64,000 bases of DNA. It comes from Oenanthe sinensis. Taxonomy: Eukaryota > Streptophyta > Magnoliopsida > Apiales > Apiaceae. Position numbers and translations under genes: made by a program. This document shows, in pieces, positions 42,898 through 54,568 of this stretch. The stretch is taken from positions 45,816,786-45,880,785 of the forward strand of contig CM053803.1 in NCBI GenBank assembly GCA_028671895.1, read 5' to 3'. The notes below the pieces were generated by a model. The model made no database searches. It had not been told where the DNA came from and saw only the letters and a list, made by a program, of their open reading frames with translations. How positions within the stretch are numbered: the stretch's first letter is position 1; the number at the start of each line of letters is the position of its first letter.

Positions 42898-43557
42898 ACA
42901 ATTATATCTAGATGTAGTCTAGTATTCAGATATCTTAGTTGTAGTAACTGAGATTGAAGGTACATATGTCCCCATATTATGAACAAATTTCTGTTGTAAA
43001 GGGTGAACTCCTGCGATTTTCAACACTGTTCCATTCTACATCACTTCGATGTGCGCATTCTAGATCTCTCAATACACCATATAAATCATTCTCAACGAAA
43101 AATAACTCAAAACATACAAAGACAAGAAAGAGGGCCTCCGACCGGTGGATACGCCGGAGGGGGAAGGACGAAGGCGGGTAACTAGTAAAAAAGGAAGAAA
43201 GCTTTTTTAGTGGTAGGGTTTTTTTATAGGTGTTAAGGAATTTATTTTTAAACTCAAAAAGATTGATTTTGAATTTAAATTTTAGGTTTGTTAAAATAAT
43301 ACTCACCCAAAATCGAAAACTAAATTCAAATTCAATTTAAAACCTGAAAATTATGTAAAAATCATATACAAGAGTCATGATATTGATATATAAACTACCA
43401 TTAATATTTATATATAAACGTTTATAGCTTCGTGTATGTTCCTTGAGAATTAATTGGGGAACATTTTTAATAGTTTAATACTTTCAGTCTAACAGTGTGT
43501 TATAACAATTATTATGTATGTAATGTAGAAGAGCATAAAGTATAGTTATATAAAGAA

Positions 43558-44337
43558 GGAAAATTCTTAATGGTACCATTGTAAAATTGGTTTTTCTAAA
43601 TAGTATCATTAACTATTTTGGACCTCCAAGTGACACCACTATATTTTTAACTTCGTCCGTATCATACCACCCTGTTAGTTAAACGTTAATAAAATCGTTA
43701 AATATTAATTAAAATAGAAATTCCTAATAGTACCATTTAACAAAGTCAATTCTACGATGGCACCATGAGAAATTTTCCTAATTGTTTTACCATATATAAC
43801 AGATATTTGTTTTGTATAATTATTTTTATATTATTATCATCCATAAAAAGTAGAATTTAAAATAGAAAATTTTAATTTTTTAATATTTGAGAAAGGAAAA
43901 AATACATTGGCGTCGATATGATGCTTTAAATCGCTTGAATAAGAAGACGAGGGTCCAAAATCACTCAAAACTATTTTTCTAATTTTCTAAAATTTTAGAG
44001 TTAAAATAGATAATTAGTATTCTAATAACTAAAATATAGTAATTGTAAAAAGAATGTCATTCTTTTATTCAAGTAAAATTTATTGTAAAAGGAGTATAAT
44101 TTTCAATTCCAACTAATATTTAAAAAAATAAAAAATATTACTAGAATTGACTTTTCTAAATGGTACCATTAGAATTTTCCCTTTTAATTAATACTTAACA
44201 GTTTTATTAACGTTTAGCTAACATAGTGGTATGATACGGACGAAGTCAAAAGTATAGTGGTATCACTTGGAAATTCAAAATAGTGAATAATACCATTTAG
44301 ATAAGTCATTATACAATGGTACCATTAGGAATTTCCC
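43558..44337. mobile_element. Mutator-type MITE with TATAAAGAA target duplication
   Basis: A 780-bp element with inverted ends of about 180 bp (GGRAAATTCYTAATGG), including a shared block ACTTCGTCCGTATCATACCA. It is flanked by the perfect 9-bp duplication TATAAAGAA (43549-43557 and 44338-44346). Subterminal 'ATGGTACCATT' blocks recur inside. Noncoding. Confidence 0.88.
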
Positions 44338-44346
44338 TATAAAGAA

Positions 44347-45060
44347 TACACACGACGTTTAATCAAGTTCTACTCATGATTCTAATGATCTACGTCTTAA
44401 TCTCTTACCAACTTTGTAAGATAATATATTATTAATTAATATATAGCAATTACAAGAAAATAATATAACTTCAATTAACCTAGTCATAAAAAATGGCCTG
44501 TTATTATCTTAAACAACTTGAACGTCCATCACCCCATTGTTTTCCTTTGCAATCCGTTCCTTGAACCTCTGAATTCCTTGAACTTCACTACTTGAATCCT
44601 TTTGTTTCTGAATTATTTGTCACGTAGAATCAATGAGTACCAAAGTATCTAGCTCCCTTTTTCTAATAGTAAAACCATTGACAATTTTAAGCAAGTACTC
44701 TTTACAAGATACAATCAGAATTAAAATATTACAACTCAATTTATATTATCTATATCGTATGAATATAATATATAGTCAATCTCTACAAAAAATGTGTATC
44801 AAAAGTATCTCAAGATCAGAAATGCGAGTCGTGTTTTGTTAAATTTAAGTTGCAATCTTGAAGTGATAATTTTGATGATAGTTTTTTATGCTTCAGTTCT
44901 GTAATAAAGAGAAATATTAGCTTAATTGGGCAGATAGAGAGTCCAAAACCACTTTTTATTGATCATTCACGTGGGCATGCAAGATAGATAGAGAGCCAAA
45001 ATAAAAATTATTTTATATTAACACAAAAAATTATTCTATAGTATTTTATTATATCAATAT
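44347..45060. other. Intergenic sequence, nothing recognised
   Basis: AT-rich, with only short spurious open frames. No RNA gene or repeat pattern recognised by eye. Confidence 0.5.
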
Positions 45061-45710
45061 TGTTAACGGAGGAATTTGTGAAAATAAGTTTCGGGGAGGG
45101 TTGCTAAAATTATGGTGATGGTTGATGATGTTGAACAACGTAGGTGGGGGAGATGTGGTGTTTTGTGGGGGCTGAGACTACTTAGTTAAAGAGCTTAGCC
45201 TACAAGATTTAAAGTTCTTGAGAGCCGATATCAGAGTTTAACCAAACAATGGTCTATGTATCCTATTTATAGGGATTAAGCCAAACGTAATTCTTGGGGA
45301 ATAAGGAACCTATTAGGTTAGGTTTCCCCTCCTAGAGCAATTGGACCACCGCCTTGAGTGCTCCCATGTGTAGACCGTTGAGACTCAGCTTCTTTAATAG
45401 AACGTGGCAGCCTAGGCCTGTCCCATCATTGACCATAAATAGCTTAATGGACTAGCCTCTTGGAAGTGTCACTAAGAGGCGAGACAACTAGACCCCCTAA
45501 CTGGGTGAGAACCCAATTAAACTGGGTGGAGCCTAGCCTTCTAAACCGATCTTCACTAGCAATAATTCTTTGGCATTCAAGTGATATGAATTGGGCTTAT
45601 GTCTTCAAATGGGCTTCAAGTAATAATTTTAGGCGTCGTGTAGCTGTTTGGACCTCAAGTAGGCGAGGCTGATGGCAAGTAGGCGAGATTGATGAAGATT
45701 GGGCCTAAGT
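45061..45710. other. GC-richer repeat-like sequence left of the TRIM
   Basis: Distinctly less AT-rich than its surroundings, with a TATA-like CCTATTTATAGGG near 45263 and no credible reading frame. It looks like the remnant of an LTR, possibly gypsy type, into which the TRIM inserted; the right-hand part may be 46314-46620. Confidence 0.35.
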
Positions 45711-46313
45711 TGTTGAGAGTTATCCTTCATCGTTTATGAAAGGGCATTTTGCTAGTTAATAAGCAGCCAAATTAACTCCATTAGTATGAGACCTTTTGGG
45801 TTATGCCCAAATATAAATCCCTGCGGGCTCGTCCTAAGGTGGACAATATCATACTATTGTGGAATTAAGGCTTTCTTGCGCCCCAACAAGTGTTATCAGA
45901 GCCAGGTTATAACGGTCCATAACAATCTCAGATAAGCTCCTAGATGGGCCTAAGAAGAGGCAGATGGGTTTGCTCCAAGAAGGGCTTAAGGGGGAGGCAA
46001 GTGAGCCTTCAAGAATGGGTCTAGGGGGAGCTAAAGATCCAGATGGACTTTCAGTATGGGTTAAGGGGGAGCCTGGTCACACTGAAGGAGGCAGATTCGA
46101 CGTGTGTCAGGCCTGATGTATGAAGGGGGAGATTGTTAGTAGTTATCCCACATCGTTTGTGGGAGGAGCAGTTTGCTAGTTAATAAGAAGTCAAGTTAAC
46201 TTCATTAATATGAGGCGTTTTGGGTTATGCCCAAATACAAATATGTGCGGGCTCGGCCCAAAATGGACAATATCATACTACTGTGGAGTTAAGGTTTGCT
46301 TGCGCCCCCAACA
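45711..46313 (+). mobile_element. TRIM: miniature LTR retroelement
   Basis: Two short LTRs (45711-45888, 178 bp; 46134-46313, 180 bp), both TGTT...CAACA, enclose about 245 bp without coding capacity. The primer site TGTTATCAGAGCCAGGTT (45891-45908) matches initiator Met-tRNA with one mismatch, and a purine run AAGGGGGAGAT precedes the right LTR. Flanks TAAGT and TATGT make an imperfect 5-bp duplication. It must be moved by enzymes from other elements. No 5S-like sequence was noticed, so it is not evidently a Cassandra element. Confidence 0.88.
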
Positions 46314-47956
46314 TATGTCGTCTATCTTCATAATATTATTCAAATGTTTGGATTGATCCTAAGAAGTATGTGATGTTGCTACAAATGGGTGATGTCCTAA
46401 AAGTCTGAGCTGAACATTGTTGAACATGTGAGACCTTTTAAGTATTGAAACTTCTTATTTTGAGTATTTTTTAGCTTTTTATGCTTCAACTGTGCGAGGT
46501 TTCCTTAACTGTCTTCATGGGTCGGCCCATCCAACTAGGCAAGGCTCTTCGGGAATGAGAGGTTGTTGAGAGTAAGAAACTCCTTAATTAGTGGGAGACA
46601 GATTTCGGCGATAACAAATAATTATAACTATTTTATATTTGTTATTGCATTTACTCTTATCTTATAATATTTTTATCTCATCCGATTGTTAAACATTTTG
46701 GATCGCATATTTTCTTTAACTTGTTAACCAATTATCTTTTTTTTAAAAATAAGGAAAAGAATCATAAAAGGGATTGAAAATAAATTACTTATATAATATA
46801 TTTCAAAAAAATTCTCTTTACTTTAGAAAAAAATTGAAAAAAAAAAGAAAATAACACATTTTTCTTTTATTTTATTTCCTAAACTCGGAAACAAAGTGTT
46901 AGGAAAAAACGAAAAAAGAAAAAGAATGTAAAATAATGAGATTTATTCAATTTTATAAAAAAATATATTATTTAAGAAAATTTTAGGAAATGGACCAGAT
47001 ATATCTCTGAGTGTTGCTAGATTTAAAGGCCCAAGTCCATCGTCTTTTGTGTCCCGTCCGGTTCACAAGTGGGTATATTATTAAGGAAAGGAAGATTAAT
47101 AGTATTTGATTTCCCTTTTGTGGAAGTTGAGATTAATTAATTTCCTAAAACTAATCCATACAATTATTTTACGATAGAGTTTGTTGCACGATAACGTTTC
47201 ATCATTAAATAATGTAGCACTTCTTCTATATATAAAAAGTCAATCGAATTACAAAACTAGAATAACCATCGTTACTGTGTGCATATTATTACTAGTTGAA
47301 TATTTTTAATTTTTTGCGAACTGAATAAATTATGATTAAATTATTGTTAGTCCCTAAAATTCAACTAACATAATCATGTATATGCTCACAGTATTAATAT
47401 AAAAAAATCTAATTAGTCAACCAAACATTATCATCTTTAATTTATAAATATATATATATATATATAACATTTAGAAATTATTATGAGAATATAATAGCTA
47501 TTAATTTATTGACTTCCGGGAAAGGGTAGAATATCTACGATTTTTCTTTGATACTGGAAAATTTACAGCATCTCGATTTGGTGAATTCGACAGTTTTTTG
47601 TTCGATTTCCGTGTATATATTACCTTCACTAATTTTTGCTCATAATGATATTTTTATTAACTGTTTATTCAAGTAAAAATGTGTAAAATATATTTTTAAT
47701 AACAAATTCTAGTGATCGAAACACATATATCATAATCATCCTCTATTTTGATAGATGCGACATCAATTTGTTGGTCCAGTGACCATGCAACAACCTCTAT
47801 TGTTTCAAATATATTGATATGATCTCGAACAAAAGATAAAGGTTCTGCAAAAGCCTTGCTTATCTTTCAAAAAAGATCTAGAAACTAAGCCCCCAGATAT
47901 TAATTAAGCAAGGAATCATAGGATTTTCATCAAGACAATGATGTATAACAACTCAG
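46314..47956. other. Intergenic sequence up to the membrane-protein gene
   Basis: 46314-46620 is repeat-like and GC-richer; a TGTTGAGAGT at 46564 behind a purine run resembles the TRIM LTR start but does not extend. 46621-47956 is AT-rich with a TA microsatellite near 47447-47466. It would contain the promoter of the downstream gene, but no clear box was identified. Confidence 0.45.
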
Positions 47957-48178
47957 ATGACTTGTATAATATGCATGCCTAATAAAATACAAAATGCAAC
48001 TAATATAAACAATGTTCTTGACAAAGCCTTAAGTAGACCATGTCTTCTGATGCAACTATCCATCCAAGTCGTGCCAACCATCTTAAGAACACATGTTTTT
48101 TGCACTTATATAGGCCTCCTATTCATATTTGTTGGTAAGCAAACGCCAAATAGTTTTGTTTTTAGCATCTTCGATCAG

Positions 48179-49033
48179 ATGGGGTTGTATATATGGCAAC
48201 AAATTGAGAAGACAAAAGATGATTCTAAAAATTTGATCAGACGGTCTTTTCAAATTCTCACCACTACCCTCCTCAGCCTTTTGCTACCACTCTCATTTCT
48301 CCTTGTAGCCCGGCTTACAACAGCCCGGTATCTGCTAGATTTTGATTTAAGTTCGAGATCCCAGCCTTTTTCTACTCTGTTCTCGCTTTTTTTGTACACC
48401 AATCCAACTCTTCTGCATGGTCTTGTGTCCATTGTTTCTGTTCTATCTCTTGTTCATGGTTTGAGTAAAGAACGGATCACGATCACACCTCCAAGCAAGG
48501 CCTTGGAGCCCATTCTGCGTCCCCGGTTATACAGTGCTTGGATTTTCCTATGCACATTGCAAGTTTTTGTTGGTTTGGGGATTGAGGGGAGCATAGGGTC
48601 AGGAGCTGATGGTTTTAATTTTGGTTACGAGAGAGATTTGTTGATTAGAGTTCTTTTCTTCATCGGATTACATGAAACAATGCTTTACTGGTCTAGAACG
48701 GTTGTGAAGCCAGTGGTTGATGACACAGTTTTTGGGTCTACAAGGGAAGAAAGGTGGGTTGAGAGAATGATCATGGCTGCTAGCTTTAGTACTTTATGGT
48801 GGTGGAGATTGAACGACGAGGTGGTGTCACTAGTGGTTGTGGCTGAGGTTAAGAAAGAGCTGTTGATCAAGGCTAACTTGGTTGATTTCGTTAGCTGGTG
48901 GTTGTATTACCTAACTGTTACAATCGGAATAGTTAGGTTGATTAAAAGTTTTCTATGGGTTGGCTTGGTGTTGCTTTCCAGTAAAGCTGAAAAAATTGCT
49001 CATGACTCCTGTGGAAATGATGAAAAGGTCTAA
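48179..49033 (+). CDS. Plant multi-pass transmembrane protein, unknown function
   Basis: 284 residues from the ATG at 48179. The frame is open from an ATG at 47957, but the upstream 74 codons look like leader, while MGLYIWQQIEKTKDDSKN reads like the start of a family of plant membrane proteins (Arabidopsis At1g23830-like, from memory, unverified). Hydrophobic segments: about residues 24-44, 65-90, 117-135 and 236-265, with probable further spans between. Conserved-looking blocks are LHETMLYWSRTVVKPVVDDTVFG (split around residues 160-185) and WWWRLNDEVVSLV. No catalytic motif seen. It appears single-exon and stands alone on the plus strand, 1.9 kb before the GRAS gene. Location is inferred as a membrane; which one is unknown. 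Confidence 0.8.
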   Translation: MGLYIWQQIEKTKDDSKNLIRRSFQILTTTLLSLLLPLSFLLVARLTTARYLLDFDLSSRSQPFSTLFSLFLYTNPTLLHGLVSIVSVLSLVHGLSKERITITPPSKALEPILRPRLYSAWIFLCTLQVFVGLGIEGSIGSGADGFNFGYERDLLIRVLFFIGLHETMLYWSRTVVKPVVDDTVFGSTREERWVERMIMAASFSTLWWWRLNDEVVSLVVVAEVKKELLIKANLVDFVSWWLYYLTVTIGIVRLIKSFLWVGLVLLSSKAEKIAHDSCGNDEKV

Positions 49034-50893
49034 ATTGCAGACATTTTCAGGATAATGTATCTATGTCTCTTATTGTTTCTTTGGTTTATAAGTAGAAAAT
49101 AGGAAAATTTGGAAGATATCGTATGACTCAAAATCAAAAAAACGAAGTCATGTACACCGAGGAAGCTAATAATATTTGCACTTAATGTATGCATAAAACA
49201 CAAGTCATCTAATCAAACATACCTATTATATCTCAATCGGAAATGAAGAAGTGGTGTTGGTGCATTAATTGGACTTTCTTGAGATCATCAATCTTAATAC
49301 TACTCTCGCCCAAACATTTTTAACTTTTGGATTATAATGAGATCCGATGTATTGGTGTTGCTATGATCTATGCCTATGATCACACACAAGTCATTTACAC
49401 ACCTTAAAGTCTAGATGTATATTTCAAGCATGTTAATATCTTTATGTTTCAGTGTACATAAGATTTATATATTGAACTTGTCCACACTCCCACCTTCCAC
49501 CTGCAGAAAAAATATTATACAGAAGTGCTTCCGATAACAAGGTATAGATATCCATATCTGCTAATATAATAAGCAAAAACTACAAACATCAAATGTTTGC
49601 TTCATTCTCAGCTGTGAAACCATCAGTCCTTACAGCAGCCTAACTTACCCTTCTGGTGCGTTGCTTACTGAGCTGAGCATCTGCAGAAGTAGGGACGAAT
49701 CTGATTAATACGAGACCTTATGACTTTCTTTGAGTGGATGTGTCATTAATCAATTTAGTATGAATAATCTCCTCATTAACAGAATGTCATGTCTAACAGG
49801 AAATCGGGTGTGTTTCGAACTTTACATGGGAGTTTCCTCCCCCAAGTCCTACAAACGATGTTCCCTAATTGCAGACCTGCAATTAAGTATAACAACTTCT
49901 TCTAAATGCAAAAACTATCAATATCAGTATAGGTAACTTGATTATTATCTCTCCTAAAAGAATGTAGATACGAAACAACAAAGATACTTTGCTTTTGTCA
50001 AATAGCAGAGGACAGATCAATACACATCATATTCTGTATGCATGCTGATGACAACATCAATGTTCACTAGCACTACCAACACATGATCTATGTACTTAAC
50101 AATTATTGACATATTCAAGAGAGAAATTTATCTCTTTCATTGTTCTTTTCTGTTCAATTCTAAAGGTAATTGACATGCACCATGCATCGCATTTTCTTGT
50201 TTATTTATTATTTCTAAACTTAACCAAACATATCCGGTATATCTTATTCGGTCACCCTGATAGAACAAGAATGGATGATGTAAGATGTAAGATTGTTTAC
50301 GTGAAGATTTTCGTTACCTATTATAATTTTTACAATTCCAATTTTAAAAATCGGATTAATCAGTTCCATAGTTTATGATTCTTTTCTGTTTTTTAGCCTG
50401 CCAGACCTACTTGGCTAACTAAATCTTGGAAACTTAACCTGATCATGCCTTCCTTAATACATATTTGTCACATGACTTAAAGCTAATAAGACAAGAAAAG
50501 TTACAGAGGTAAATATGAATGCATGTTTTGACATAAATGGTGCACGTACAGTAAGACTCAACCAAAGTAATAGGTTGAAAAACAGAGGTTGATGGAGCAG
50601 TTCAGCTTGTCATATGCATTTGGCTTTAGGTTTATTTACTTTTGTCACCTAGAGTTTGTCAATATCTGTCCTGGCTGAGCTTCTCAGGAAACTGGATTAT
50701 ATATCTTAGTGGATAATGACACGCTCAAACTGACAAATGTTTCATTCCCCTTGTCCAAGAATTCACAATAGTACTACCAAATAGATGATAGATATAATTT
50801 ACTTGATAAAACAAAAAATTTATAAATCTGTCTACTTGCACTAATATAAAACCTAGACCCGTCTAGCATTAATACTTTGAAACAAGTATTGAG
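49034..50893. other. Intergenic sequence between membrane-protein and GRAS genes
   Basis: AT-rich with only short unsupported frames (49730-49936 and 50106-50378). It includes the 3' flank of the first gene and the GRAS promoter. No mobile-element signature recognised. Confidence 0.5.
50845..50850 (+). promoter_or_regulatory. Candidate TATA box of the GRAS gene
   Basis: TATAAA 44 bases before the GRAS start codon, implying a very short leader if used. Chance is possible in this AT-rich DNA. Confidence 0.35.
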
Positions 50894-52237
50894 ATGGCGT
50901 ACAATTTCCCTGTGAATGGAAACAACTGTATTCAAGGAAATTATAGGCCTCTTGATAGCCTTGAATATAAAGGACGAAAACTATCAACAGCAGAAATTAT
51001 GAGGGTTGCCGGAGAAAGATACATCCAGTTCTCCAACAACCACCTTGATGCCATCACCATGTTTGTCCACCCATACAGTTCTTCCCTGTCAACTTTGTCA
51101 ACGGAAGAAGCAAGTGGAGCAGATCTTGCCTACCTTCTGTTGACTGCTGCTGAGAATGTGACCTACAAGCACTATGATCGAGCTAGCAGATCGCTTACTC
51201 AATCTGATTCTATGTCATCTGATACAGGTAATCCAGTACAAAGAGTTTCTTATTATTTTGCTGCAGCTCTACGCGAAAGGATAAATAGAGAAACGGGGAG
51301 AATTACTGACCATGAAAGAGGCCCCAAAGGTCTCACCACAGATAATGACTCGGATACATTCTATTCTTCTAATCAAGAGCTTCCTCTCAGTAAGGTTACA
51401 CAGTTTGCAGCAGTGCAAACCATAATAGATAGTGTTGCAATGGATGTCAAGGTACATATAATTGATCTCCAAATCAGGAGCGGAGCCCAGTGGACAGCAT
51501 TGATGCAAGCACTTTCAAAACGTAATAATTGTCCAATTGAACTTCTTAAAATAACTGCTATTGCAACAGTGGATAGGGCGAACACTGAGGAAACTGGAAA
51601 GAGATTACAAAGATATGCCAAGTTCTTAAACATTCCACTTTCATTTAAGGTAGTCTTTGTTCCAGACATGAAAGATATTAAAGAAGAATTATTTGATATC
51701 AAAACAGGTGAAACTGTGGCTGTTTACTCTCCAACAGTACTAACGACAATGATCTCGAGGCCTGAACGTGTGGAAGCTCTAATGAGAGTCATACAAGGAT
51801 TCAAACCATCGACTATGGTGGTTATAGAAGTAGAAGCTAATCACAACTCGCCTTCATTTGTTAATCGCTTCATAGAGGCACTTTTCTTCTATAGTGCATG
51901 GTTTGATTGCTTGGAAGACTGCATGGATCGAAACAATCAATACAGGGTAATACTTGAAAAAAATCACTTTAGCAAAGGAATCCAGAACATTGTTGCAACT
52001 GAGGGAGATGAAAGGGTTACAAGAAGTGTAAAGATTAATGTGTGGAGAGCATTCTTTGCAAGGTTTAGAATGGAAGAAACTAAAATAAGCACGGTATCTC
52101 TATCTGATACAAATTTGGCCCTTGAAGCACAATTCACTTGGGGAAACTCCTGCACCCTTGATAGTAATGATAAGTGTCTAATTGTTGGATGGAAGAGAAC
52201 TCCTATTTATTCTGTTTCAGCATGGAGGTTCAACTGA
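50894..52237 (+). CDS. GRAS-family transcription regulator, DELLA/RGL1-like branch without DELLA motif
   Basis: 447 residues in one exon. First leucine-rich region about 75-130 (LAYLLLTAAENV, TGNPVQRVSYYFAAALRERI), VHIID motif at 187-191 in VHIIDLQIRSGAQW, second leucine-rich region following, a PFYRE/RVER-type region around 320-385, and a C-terminal SAW motif (IVGWKRTPIYSVSAWRF). The N-terminal 70 residues contain STAEIMRVAGERYIQFS, reminiscent of proteins annotated 'DELLA protein RGL1-like', but there is no DELLA or TVHYNP motif, so gibberellin-triggered degradation is not expected. GRAS proteins act in the nucleus as co-regulators. Its length is near the lower end of the family's usual range and all main motifs are present. 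Confidence 0.92.
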   Translation: MAYNFPVNGNNCIQGNYRPLDSLEYKGRKLSTAEIMRVAGERYIQFSNNHLDAITMFVHPYSSSLSTLSTEEASGADLAYLLLTAAENVTYKHYDRASRSLTQSDSMSSDTGNPVQRVSYYFAAALRERINRETGRITDHERGPKGLTTDNDSDTFYSSNQELPLSKVTQFAAVQTIIDSVAMDVKVHIIDLQIRSGAQWTALMQALSKRNNCPIELLKITAIATVDRANTEETGKRLQRYAKFLNIPLSFKVVFVPDMKDIKEELFDIKTGETVAVYSPTVLTTMISRPERVEALMRVIQGFKPSTMVVIEVEANHNSPSFVNRFIEALFFYSAWFDCLEDCMDRNNQYRVILEKNHFSKGIQNIVATEGDERVTRSVKINVWRAFFARFRMEETKISTVSLSDTNLALEAQFTWGNSCTLDSNDKCLIVGWKRTPIYSVSAWRFN

Positions 52238-52920
52238 GGAAAGTTAATCGCGCTCCTCAGCTTCTCAATAGAAGAGAATAAACATCCCAAGAAATAAAAA
52301 ACAAATACGAACTCCTTCGATCACACTTGGTAGAAAGAGTTATTGCCAGTTTATCATACTAGTTGCATGAAAATAAAAATTCACATCTATCTGCTATCCA
52401 CCTTGGTACAATATAGTATGACAAAAATTTGTTTTGCGCTTGCCTTACATTTCGGTGTAATCATTCAATACGTTTATTAATATTAACACCAAAAAAGACA
52501 ATAACATAATAATATGTTGCATATAAAAGACATTATATTTATTTATTACTTGCTGGCTTTGAATAATCTGGTAAAAGAATTGTATGTATTCTAATTTAAT
52601 TATTTTGACTAGCTTCTATCATCTCACCCTATGAAGTTGCACCACAATTCTCTTTTCTTTTAGTTTCTTCATTCTTTATTTTCGACGCAGATAGATTAAC
52701 AAACTAATCCCTCCTACACAGTGGAAGGTATATATAGGGCAAAGGACGCCCGCCTCTTGATTTTATAGTAGTACGAAATGTCACCCAAAATCTGCTTTGA
52801 GACAGATCTGATGAGTAGTCGGAGAATGACTACACTTATTGAAGGGAAGCTGCTGCTGCAGTAATTGGAGGGATGCAGATTTGTAACTGATCTTTGACAC
52901 CACGTCTCTTGTATACCATG
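52238..52920. other. Sequence between convergent GRAS and P450 genes
   Basis: Shared 3' flank of the two genes. No feature recognised apart from AT-rich sequence and a short ATATA run near 52727. Confidence 0.5.
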
Positions 52921-54477
52921 TCATTTTGATGAGCATGGTTCTAACAGTTTCACTCTAGGAGAAATGCAAGCAAGCAAAGGATTTTTCATGCCAACTGTAA
53001 ATTCTTGGTTTTCTGAAAGATCAACATCTGAATTCCCAACAGCAGGCTTCCATTCAAAAGAGAAAACCAAATTAGCCACGAAATACTCCAAGTGAAGCAA
53101 TGCCATTGTATAGCCAGGACATATCCTCCTCCCTGCCCCGAAAGGCATCATTTTTATCTCTCTCCTACATGTAATATCAAACCTCTCCTCCCCTCCATTC
53201 CCATTAAAGAATCTTTCTGGCCTAAACTCCAAAGGATCTTTCCACACCTCACCATCCCTTCCCATCGCAGCCACCATAAAATTGACCTCAGCATTCTTCG
53301 GAATCAAATACCCATCCAACTCCACCTCCTCAGTCACCGAATGTGGCACCACAAAGTGAGTAGGCGGATGAAGCCTCAAAGTTTCCAACACAACTGCTTT
53401 TAGGTATGGCATTCTCTGCAGCTCCTCTGTCACCACTAACACTTCAGCTTGTCCTACAACCGTAACAATTTCTTGAAAAAGCCTCTCTTGAACACGAGGG
53501 TACTTCACTAAATTAGCCATAATCCACTGCAAAGTAGTTGTAGCTGTCTCAGTCCCTACATTAAGAAACTCCTCACACAAACCAACAATCTCTTGATCAC
53601 TCAGTTTTCTATTCCCTTCCTCTGGCAACTTCAAATCAACCAAACTATCCACATAGGCCACCACATCATCTTCTTGAAATTTTTGTTTCATAACTTTTTC
53701 ACGCCTAGCATTTATGATTGGAATCAACAAATTATCTTGATCATGACGAATATCAAGAAGCTCCTTTCGTTGCTTCCAAAATACGATTCTTCCTACTTTA
53801 GGCCAAACATAAAGAGCACTAAACCTAGCCACACTCATCAACACTTTTTTATGTACTTTCTCGATCTCTCTAATTTTATCACCTTTAAATTTTTCTCCAA
53901 AGCACATAAGAACTAATAAAGAAAACATGGCATACTCAAAGTTGTCAACAACTTTTACACCTCCCAACCTAGACTCCGACAATAATTGCTGGAGGAGAAC
54001 TCCTAGAGCCCATTTACGACCCCCTGAAAAAGATTCAAGACGGACAGGATTGATCATGTTCTCAGTCATGTTGCGTCTAAAGAGACGCCAGGCAGGGCCG
54101 TAGTTGGCAGCTAGGATATTTCGATGATCACTGTTGATAATATGTCGGTTGGAAAGTTCTTGAGGCCTATCAGAAAAAATTGCACCAGCTTGAACAAGTG
54201 CACGATGAGCAGAAGAGTGATTAGCAATGTAGATTACAGGACGTGAGCCGATTTTCAGAGTGAATATGGGTCCATACCTGAGCTTAAGATCATGGAGTAT
54301 CGGTTCGAGGTTGAAGTATGACTTATGTAGCCAAATGAAGCTGCCTATGATTGGAACTTTTGTTGGTCCAGGAGGGTGTTTCTTACTTGTACTATTTGAA
54401 GATTGGTTGATGAAGAGGATGCATTTGATGAGTGCTGATATGCAAACTGACACAATTATTATCAACCATGTCTCCAT
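52921..54477 (-). CDS. Cytochrome P450, CYP89A-like
   Basis: 518 residues from METWLIIIV (ATG at 54477); a further in-frame ATG lies 20 codons upstream (54537) but the hydrophobic membrane anchor begins at METW, as usual for this family. Anchor about 3-24; proline hinge HPPGPTKVPIIG near 34-45; I-helix FLNVGTETATTTLQW near 304-318; K-helix ETLR near 365; PERF near 420; heme loop FGAGRRICPG near 446 with Cys 453 as the iron ligand. All key residues are present and no intron is needed, as in CYP89A genes. Known CYP89A9 of Arabidopsis oxidises chlorophyll breakdown products; the substrate here cannot be read from sequence. It acts at the ER membrane, with electrons from the P450 reductase. Confidence 0.93.
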   Translation of the reverse strand: METWLIIIVSVCISALIKCILFINQSSNSTSKKHPPGPTKVPIIGSFIWLHKSYFNLEPILHDLKLRYGPIFTLKIGSRPVIYIANHSSAHRALVQAGAIFSDRPQELSNRHIINSDHRNILAANYGPAWRLFRRNMTENMINPVRLESFSGGRKWALGVLLQQLLSESRLGGVKVVDNFEYAMFSLLVLMCFGEKFKGDKIREIEKVHKKVLMSVARFSALYVWPKVGRIVFWKQRKELLDIRHDQDNLLIPIINARREKVMKQKFQEDDVVAYVDSLVDLKLPEEGNRKLSDQEIVGLCEEFLNVGTETATTTLQWIMANLVKYPRVQERLFQEIVTVVGQAEVLVVTEELQRMPYLKAVVLETLRLHPPTHFVVPHSVTEEVELDGYLIPKNAEVNFMVAAMGRDGEVWKDPLEFRPERFFNGNGGEERFDITCRREIKMMPFGAGRRICPGYTMALLHLEYFVANLVFSFEWKPAVGNSDVDLSENQEFTVGMKNPLLACISPRVKLLEPCSSK

Positions 54478-54557
54478 TTTTTTAAATTGTGTGTTAAATT
54501 TGTTGCATTGCAATATTTTGCTTAACCATGTGTACATATAGTGATGTAGAGTATAGT

Positions 54558-54568
54558 CGTATATATAT
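54558..54568 (-). promoter_or_regulatory. Candidate TATA box of the P450 gene
   Basis: GTATATATATT region 80-90 bases before the P450 start codon on the minus strand. Position fits; sequence is not decisive in AT-rich DNA. Confidence 0.3.

Noticed and set aside
45061..46620. Complete gypsy element around the TRIM
   Set aside because: No pol, gag or paired LTR was found; only GC-richer sequence and a TATA-like box, so it is listed as unassigned repeat-like DNA.
47957..48178. N-terminal extension of the membrane protein
   Set aside because: In frame, but the composition is leader-like and the family-like start is the later ATG at 48179; kept as probable leader or intron remnant.
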